From: Candidatus Bathyarchaeota archaeon
GTDB lineage: Archaea; Thermoproteota; Bathyarchaeia; RBG-16-48-13; GCA-020355125
Direction: 5' to 3'
DNA length: 7,043 nucleotides
NCBI GenBank assembly: GCA_030607815.1
Contig: JAUWJG010000044.1
Location: 1 to 7,043 of the forward strand
Below, piece after piece: positions 5,493 to 7,043 of the stretch (positions are counted from its first letter, which is position 1; each line of letters starts with the position of its first letter). The translations under genes and the position numbers were made by a program. The notes beneath the pieces are model-generated. The model was not told the DNA's origin. It searched no databases and saw only the letters and a program-made list of their open reading frames with translations.

Positions 5493-6203
5493 ATGACTCT
5501 GAGTGATAGAAGAGAGGTACCAAGGATCTCAATAATCATTCCTACGTTGAATGAGGAGAAGGGTATTAAAGATACTATTCAAGAGATCCCTGACTATATT
5601 AAAGCGTGTTCTGAGATCATAGTTGTCGATGGGTTATCGGATGATAATACAACTTCAGAGGTGGAGAAGACTAGTGCAAAGATTTTAATAGAGAAGAAGA
5701 AGGGTAAAGGAACAGCAATGCGGTCTGGAGCTGATTACGCTCGGGGAGAATTTTTAATCTTCATTGATGGTGATTGCACTTATCCCTCTGATGCTATTCC
5801 TAGATTTATAGATTTGTTAGAGGATCATGATCTTGTAATAGGAAATATTGTACCCTTTCTCAAGAAGATGAAAGATAAACAAGTTGAACAATTATATGTC
5901 TATTTTTCTACTAAACTAACGAATTTCTTATTTACACTTTTTGGTATAGCTCTGGAGGATCCTCTTGATGGAATGCGAGCTATAAGAAAGGTTGATTTTG
6001 AGAGGCTTAATTTAGAGTCAGATGGATTTGAGATAGAAGCAGAGATGAATATTAAAGCTTTCAATCAAAACTTTCAAATCGCTGAAGTTCCAATAAAATA
6101 CTTAAGACGTAAGGGTAAAAGCAAATTTATATTTGATCTAGGCAGCCAATTTAGAATTGTCAGAATGTTATTTTCAAATTTACTTGATGGTTTAATCCGA
6201 TAA
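5493..6203 (+). CDS. Family 2 glycosyltransferase, dolichol-phosphate mannosyltransferase-like
   Basis: This is a GT-A fold, GT2-family enzyme that probably transfers a hexose from a nucleotide sugar to a polyprenyl (dolichyl) phosphate or another lipid or glycan acceptor at the cytoplasmic membrane face. The 236-residue product shows the family motifs in order: IIIPTLNEE (14-22), VVDGLSDDNT (44-53), GKGTAMRSGADYARGE (71-86) and the metal-binding FIDGDCTYP (90-98, DxD-like Asp92 and Asp94). The acceptor-side blocks follow: DPLDGMRAIRK (156-166), then DGFEIEAEM (177-185) and the basic RRKGKSKF (205-212). These match DPM1-type enzymes. There is no C-terminal pair of transmembrane helices of the GtrB kind; only an amphipathic stretch near 135-153 could touch the membrane. 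The ATG at 5493 has only a weak AAGGG upstream (about 5481-5485). Substrate is inferred from family resemblance. A role in archaeal N-glycosylation or lipid glycosylation is plausible but not shown by neighbours. Confidence 0.9.
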   Translation: MTLSDRREVPRISIIIPTLNEEKGIKDTIQEIPDYIKACSEIIVVDGLSDDNTTSEVEKTSAKILIEKKKGKGTAMRSGADYARGEFLIFIDGDCTYPSDAIPRFIDLLEDHDLVIGNIVPFLKKMKDKQVEQLYVYFSTKLTNFLFTLFGIALEDPLDGMRAIRKVDFERLNLESDGFEIEAEMNIKAFNQNFQIAEVPIKYLRRKGKSKFIFDLGSQFRIVRMLFSNLLDGLIR

Positions 6204-6216
6204 AAAACTTTTTTTA
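6204..6216 (+). terminator. Probable T-run terminator of the glycosyltransferase gene
   Basis: Directly after the TAA stop the strand reads A-rich and then seven T (6209-6215), a short A-run/T-run arrangement that can pair weakly and gives a U-run typical of archaeal termination. Confidence 0.45.
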
Positions 6217-6242
6217 AGTATTGAATATTCATTTGTTGTTTT

Positions 6243-6256
6243 ACTTCCTAGGAAGT
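6243..6256. repeat. 14-bp perfect palindrome
   Basis: ACTTCCTAGGAAGT reads identically on both strands without a spacer, which suits a dimeric DNA-binding protein better than an RNA hairpin. It lies 20-35 bases upstream of the TATA-like element of the radical SAM gene, so it may be an operator or activator site for that gene. Confidence 0.5.
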
Positions 6257-6275
6257 TTTAATTTTAAACCAAAAA

Positions 6276-6298
6276 CCTTATAGTTGAATCTTATTCAA
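6276..6298 (+). promoter_or_regulatory. Promoter candidate with a small dyad upstream of the radical SAM gene
   Basis: CCTTATAG at about 6276-6283 is a weak TATA-like element preceded by an A-run resembling BRE. It is followed by an inverted repeat, TTGAAT at 6284-6289 and ATTCAA at 6293-6298. Initiation would fall near 6305. The AAAAGGT at 6311-6317 then serves as ribosome binding site ten bases before ATG 6328. An ATG at 6318 opens only an eight-codon frame. Confidence 0.35.
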
Positions 6299-6327
6299 TT
6301 ACTGACAAAAAAAAGGTATGATTGTAT

Positions 6328-7043
6328 ATGACGACCCTTAAGAATGCTTCCATACGGTTTCTTAAGGGCTATAAAAAAACAGCCGTCTTTGCTTTGACAA
6401 GTAATTGTAACTGTAAATGTGAAATGTGTGACATGCATAGACGTGAGCCCATGTCTATTAGTTTATCAGATGCAAAAAAAATCTTAGACTTTTTAGAAAA
6501 GAACCACTTTTTAGTCGTCTACATGACGGGTGGGGAGCCTACCTTGCATCCTAATGTGGTCGAGATTGTTAAATATGCTGATGATTTAGGTCTTATTACA
6601 ACTATGACGACTAATGGGACGGTGAATAAAAGTACACTCATGGATCTGAAAGATGCTGGCTTGTATCTGATCAGTGTTTCACTTGACCATTGGGACCCTA
6701 TTGTTTGTGAGAAGATTAGAAAACATAAGGGTATCATGGAGAAACAGATTGAGACTCTTAAATACTTGAAGGAGATCGAATTGAGAACTTACGCCTTATC
6801 TTTTTTGAATCCTATTCTCATTGAAGATGGTGTGGAGAAGCTTATTGATTACGTAAATAATATCTTAGGCGTTCCGTTTGGTTTTTGTTATCCAACTAAA
6901 AGCGATGTAAATACTTACAATCTCGGCAGTATCCTATCTCAGGATGCATCATCCACAAAATTGAGGAAATGTATCGAAACAATCTATACCTTAAAAAAGA
7001 GCGGTCGAGAAATTGTTAACCTTTTTACATATATTGAAGACAT
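6328..7043 (+). CDS. Radical SAM protein, 5' part (runs off the window)
   Basis: The frame from ATG 6328 is open to the last base and encodes 238 residues, with the C-terminus missing. Radical SAM enzymes use a [4Fe-4S] cluster to cleave S-adenosylmethionine and start radical chemistry. The cluster motif CX3CX2C is seen in TSNCNCKCEMCDMH (cysteines 28, 32 and 35; the extra Cys30 lies within the X3). YMTGGEPTLHP is the SAM-binding GGE motif, followed by TTMTTNGT and the SVSLDH strand typical of the TIM-barrel core. The N-terminal RFLKGYKKTAVFALTSNCN leader resembles archaeal radical SAM proteins of the MoaA/SPASM broad class. Whether a SPASM or other C-terminal cluster domain follows cannot be seen, and the substrate is unknown. 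The start is supported by AAAAGGT ten bases upstream. The gene follows the glycosyltransferase at 124 bases with its own promoter-like signals, so functional linkage is uncertain. Confidence 0.88.
   Translation, partial: MTTLKNASIRFLKGYKKTAVFALTSNCNCKCEMCDMHRREPMSISLSDAKKILDFLEKNHFLVVYMTGGEPTLHPNVVEIVKYADDLGLITTMTTNGTVNKSTLMDLKDAGLYLISVSLDHWDPIVCEKIRKHKGIMEKQIETLKYLKEIELRTYALSFLNPILIEDGVEKLIDYVNNILGVPFGFCYPTKSDVNTYNLGSILSQDASSTKLRKCIETIYTLKKSGREIVNLFTYIED

Noticed and set aside
6519..6737. Minus-strand open frame within the radical SAM gene
   Set aside because: It mirrors the conserved GGE region of the radical SAM frame and has no independent support.
1..7043. CRISPR arrays, transposons, tRNA or rRNA genes
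   Set aside because: No regularly spaced direct repeats, transposase motifs, tRNA cloverleaf or rRNA sequence were recognised in any gap.

Overview
The window is archaeal. It carries both subunits of the archaea-only glutamyl-tRNA(Gln) amidotransferase GatDE. Promoters look like TATA boxes, GGTG-type ribosome binding sites match the archaeal 16S tail, and gene ends are marked by T-runs rather than GC-rich hairpins. The DNA is AT-rich. The lineage cannot be fixed from this sequence alone; a TACK-type (for example Bathyarchaeia-like) or Asgard archaeon is only a guess.

Layout, left to right: gatD (+, 43-1362); a convergent gene for a small cyclophilin-like-fold protein (-, 1471-1860); a divergent promoter region (about 1861-2046); gatE (+, 2047-4017) split into three exons by two tiny insertions; a 250-base AT-rich gap; an M29-family metallo-aminopeptidase (+, 4268-5332); a family 2 glycosyltransferase resembling dolichol-phosphate mannose synthases (+, 5493-6203); and the 5' part of a radical SAM gene (+, 6328 to the window end). 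Each gene has its own upstream gap with a TATA-like element, so most look monocistronic.

The outstanding feature is gatE. Its conserved N-terminus is present but interrupted by 32 bases (2098-2129) and 28 bases (2341-2368), each containing in-frame stops. Removing exactly these stretches restores an uninterrupted 636-residue GatE. Both stretches fold into the bulge-helix-bulge (BHB) structure recognised by the archaeal tRNA-splicing endonuclease. For the second, the canonical 3-nt bulge / 4-bp helix / 3-nt bulge cut rule gives precisely the 28-base intron needed. They are therefore best read as two pre-mRNA introns spliced by the tRNA machinery in a gene needed to make Gln-tRNA. A naive gene call would start at 2251 in the wrong frame and lose the true N-terminus.

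GatD (asparaginase-like, releases ammonia from Gln or Asn) and GatE (GatB-like, activates and amidates Glu-tRNA(Gln)) work as one complex. Here they are separated by an opposite-strand gene. The remaining genes show no obvious shared pathway.
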